From a bacterium (lineage in GTDB: Bacteria; DRYD01; JALUEN01), in the NCBI GenBank assembly GCA_027052755.1, contig JALUEN010000258.1, forward strand, positions 1 to 7,229: DNA of 7,229 nt, in the 5' to 3' direction. Under the pieces are notes generated by a model, which was given only the letters and a program-made list of their open reading frames with translations, was not told the origin of the DNA and made no database searches. Numbering within the stretch: the stretch's first letter is position 1; each line of letters opens with the position of its first letter. Made by a program: the position numbers and the translations under genes. Shown here one piece after another: positions 5,915-7,229 of the stretch.

Positions 5915-5940
5915 TAGGATGAGTTTAAAGCGCGTAGCAC
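5915..5940. other. 26-base convergent gap, no clear terminator
   Basis: The + operon and the - pair converge here. I see no GC-rich hairpin followed by a T-run on either strand, either in the gap or just inside the flanking genes. The 3' ends of the two transcripts probably overlap, or ending depends on Rho or weak sites. The gap includes an ATG at 5919 with a good upstream AGGTGA, which opens only a 22-codon frame. Confidence 0.5.
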
Positions 5941-6774
5941 TTATTCCTGATTCTCCTCTTTTAGTAGCTCCTCCACGTACTTGCTGAGCTCCTTAAACGG
6001 ATCTATTAATCCCTCAGGGAGTTCAGCAAACTTACCCTTTCCACCCATCACCGTTAGCTCTCTGATGAGCGGCAGCTCTATCAGGATAGGTAAGCCGTAC
6101 TGCCTAGAGAAGAACTCAACAGAACTCTCATCACTTAAGGGGATCCTCTCACCACATCTCGGACAGGTTACGTATGACTCGTTTATAACTAACCCTAAGA
6201 TATTTACCCCGAACCTAGAGTAAGCCCTAATGGTTTTCGCTACGTCCTCTAGAGCGAGGGTTTGCGGGGTTGTTACCACTATCACACCGGATAGCTTCAG
6301 TAACTTCGTTAAGCTCAGGTGAGCGTCTCCTGTTCCAGGAGGTGTGTCTATTATGAGGAAATCACCCTCTCCCCACTCCACCTTACCTATAAAGTCCTCT
6401 AGGAGTTTGTGTACTAATGGTCCTCGCCACAACAGTGGAGTATCACTCTGCTCTAGGAGGAAACCCACCGACATGAGCTTGATGCCGTTAGCGTCTATGG
6501 GGATCATCTTCTCATTCCTAACCTCTGGGTGCTGGTTAGTAACACCTAATAGTGTGGGAACGTTCGGACCGTACACATCAGCGTCCATTAGGGCAACTTT
6601 GTAACCCTTATCCTTTAAAGCAACTGCTAACCCCGTGGCTATCGTGCTCTTGCCGACACCACCTTTACCGCTGACTACGGCTACTTTAACCTTATACTTA
6701 GGCTCATCAGGAAGCGGTTTCACAACTCTCTTTCCCTTTAGCTTAGCCTCTAAATCCTTAGGTAGGATACCCAC
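5941..6774 (-). CDS. mrp: Mrp/NBP35-family P-loop ATPase, Fe-S cluster carrier
   Basis: The 277-residue cytoplasmic protein belongs to the Mrp/ApbC/NBP35 branch of the MinD-ParA ATPases, which hold and deliver iron-sulfur clusters to apoproteins. Visible motifs are the deviant Walker A SGKGGVGKST (35-44) with the signature Lys, switch I DADVYGPNVPTLLG (64-77), the family-specific MSVGFLLEQ (101-109) and LLWRGPLVHKLL (114-125), Walker B DTPPGTGDAHLSL (143-155), and CPRCG (204-208), whose two Cys would hold a bridging 4Fe-4S cluster in a dimer. There is no N-terminal DUF59/MIP18-like domain; the protein starts about 27 residues before the nucleotide-binding core, so it is the short form. Start GTG 6774 has AGGGGG eight bases upstream on the - strand. 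The gene begins 16 bases after acpS ends, so the two are probably co-transcribed. The symbol is a family name (apbC is equally usable). Confidence 0.92.
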   Translation of the reverse strand: MGILPKDLEAKLKGKRVVKPLPDEPKYKVKVAVVSGKGGVGKSTIATGLAVALKDKGYKVALMDADVYGPNVPTLLGVTNQHPEVRNEKMIPIDANGIKLMSVGFLLEQSDTPLLWRGPLVHKLLEDFIGKVEWGEGDFLIIDTPPGTGDAHLSLTKLLKLSGVIVVTTPQTLALEDVAKTIRAYSRFGVNILGLVINESYVTCPRCGERIPLSDESSVEFFSRQYGLPILIELPLIRELTVMGGKGKFAELPEGLIDPFKELSKYVEELLKEENQE

Positions 6775-6790
6775 CTCTATCGCCCCCTAA

Positions 6791-7229
6791 TTAAATTTGA
6801 TCTTTACTGAAGGCGATGACAATCCCTAAAGCCATGCTATCAGTGTGAGTTATAGAGCCGATAAGAGTTATCCCTGGAAGCTCCCTGGGAACTCGTAGTT
6901 CCCCAGGAGGCGTGAAGGTAACGTCCCTCATGTTTAGCCTCAGCTTAAGGTAGTTGCCCTTTCCCAGGAGGGAGCTCAAAGCCTTCGTTAAGGCTTCCTT
7001 TATAGCCCACCTGCCAGCTAACATCTCCACCTTCCTCTTCCTGCTCCTCAACCTATAGAAGATCTCTAGCTCGGAGGGGGATAAGACCCTCCTGGGAAAG
7101 CTATCGCTGTACTTATCTAGTACCTCCTCTATTTTACTTATTTCAATTAGATCTATGCCTATACCTATGGGATTTTCGCTTACCCCTTGAGAGGAAAATT
7201 GATAAGAATTAAATGAATTAAGCCAGCTA
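6791..7229 (-). CDS. acpS: Holo-[acyl-carrier-protein] synthase (5' end at or beyond the window edge)
   Basis: AcpS transfers the 4'-phosphopantetheine arm from CoA to a Ser of acyl carrier protein, switching on fatty-acid synthesis. Reading leftward, the frame shows GIGIDLIEI with the metal-binding Asp (codon 7153-7151), FPRRVLSPSE, and AGRWAIKEALTKAL with the second metal-site Glu (codon 6997-6995) and following Lys. It closes with TPPGELRVP and SITHTDSMALGIVIA. From the expected N terminus near base 7168 the protein would be about 125 residues, the normal AcpS length. However, no ATG, GTG or TTG occurs in frame between that point and the window edge, and the frame stays open for 20 further codons. 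The only in-frame TTG, at 7051, would delete the first metal-site motif and is rejected. Either the true start lies outside the window, with an N-terminal extension or fusion, or a rare codon such as ATA 7168 is used. The domain's identity is secure. Confidence 0.88.
   Translation of the reverse strand, partial: SWLNSFNSYQFSSQGVSENPIGIGIDLIEISKIEEVLDKYSDSFPRRVLSPSELEIFYRLRSRKRKVEMLAGRWAIKEALTKALSSLLGKGNYLKLRLNMRDVTFTPPGELRVPRELPGITLIGSITHTDSMALGIVIAFSKDQI
7188..7229 (-). promoter_or_regulatory. AT-rich stretch upstream of the acpS core, possible promoter
   Basis: The bases upstream of the AcpS core are markedly richer in A and T than anything else in the window (on the - strand TTAATTCATTTAATTC, then TTATCAATTTT). 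They are followed by AAGGGGTAAG, which could serve as a ribosome site. This looks more like a promoter and leader than coding DNA, although the acpS frame is open across it. I cannot point to certain -35 and -10 boxes. Confidence 0.35.

Noticed and set aside
6791..7051. A short acpS beginning at TTG 7051
   Set aside because: It would remove the GIGIDLIEI metal-binding motif and about 40 conserved residues that continue in frame upstream; the gene must start further right.
1..7229. Archaeal origin, suggested by Trm1 and the STG-type PRPP loop
   Set aside because: GlmU of bacterial type, bacterial FtsY, AcpS, a PolA-type nuclease and strong GAGGTGA ribosome sites together outweigh these two hints.

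Overview
This 7.2 kb window is dense housekeeping DNA, very probably from a thermophilic, deep-branching bacterium. The bacterial markers are a GlmU-type acetyltransferase, a bacterial FtsY, AcpS, a PolA-type 5' nuclease and strong Shine-Dalgarno sites. It also carries Trm1, a tRNA G26 methyltransferase that is standard in archaea and eukaryotes but rare in bacteria; Aquifex is the best-known bacterial case. A 5' nuclease separate from the polymerase also recalls Aquificota, whose PolA lacks that domain. Arginine codons are mostly AGG/AGA, cysteine is scarce and charged residues are abundant, as in thermophiles. The phylum is an inference; an Aquificota-like or uncultured hot-spring lineage fits best.

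Layout: six genes run on the + strand with gaps of about 13 to 41 bases, so they are probably one operon. In order they are the 3' end of glmU (1-347), prs (365-1315), a stand-alone 5'-3' exonuclease (1341-2336), trm1 (2350-3486), ftsY (3501-4457) and a CPBP-family membrane protease with an unusual N-terminal domain (4499-5914). After a 26-base convergent gap, two genes run on the - strand: an Mrp/NBP35-type P-loop ATPase (6774-5941) preceded by acpS (7229-6791), whose 5' end lies at or beyond the window edge. No stretch over 50 bases lacks a gene, and I see no RNA gene, mobile element, CRISPR array or clear terminator.

The + operon mixes cell-wall precursor synthesis (GlmU), PRPP supply (Prs), DNA repair and Okazaki fragment processing (5' nuclease), tRNA modification (Trm1), membrane protein targeting (FtsY) and membrane proteolysis (CPBP). 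The - pair supports Fe-S cluster delivery and acyl-carrier activation. No single pathway joins them; this looks like a growth-linked superoperon.

No new defence or mobile system is apparent. The notable point is that several essential proteins carry changes at positions that are otherwise nearly fixed in their families: FtsY G-motifs, the Prs PRPP loop and DxH motif, the Trm1 DPFG motif and zinc site, and one metal-site region of the 5' nuclease. The 5' nuclease also ends in what looks like a beta-clamp-binding pentapeptide.
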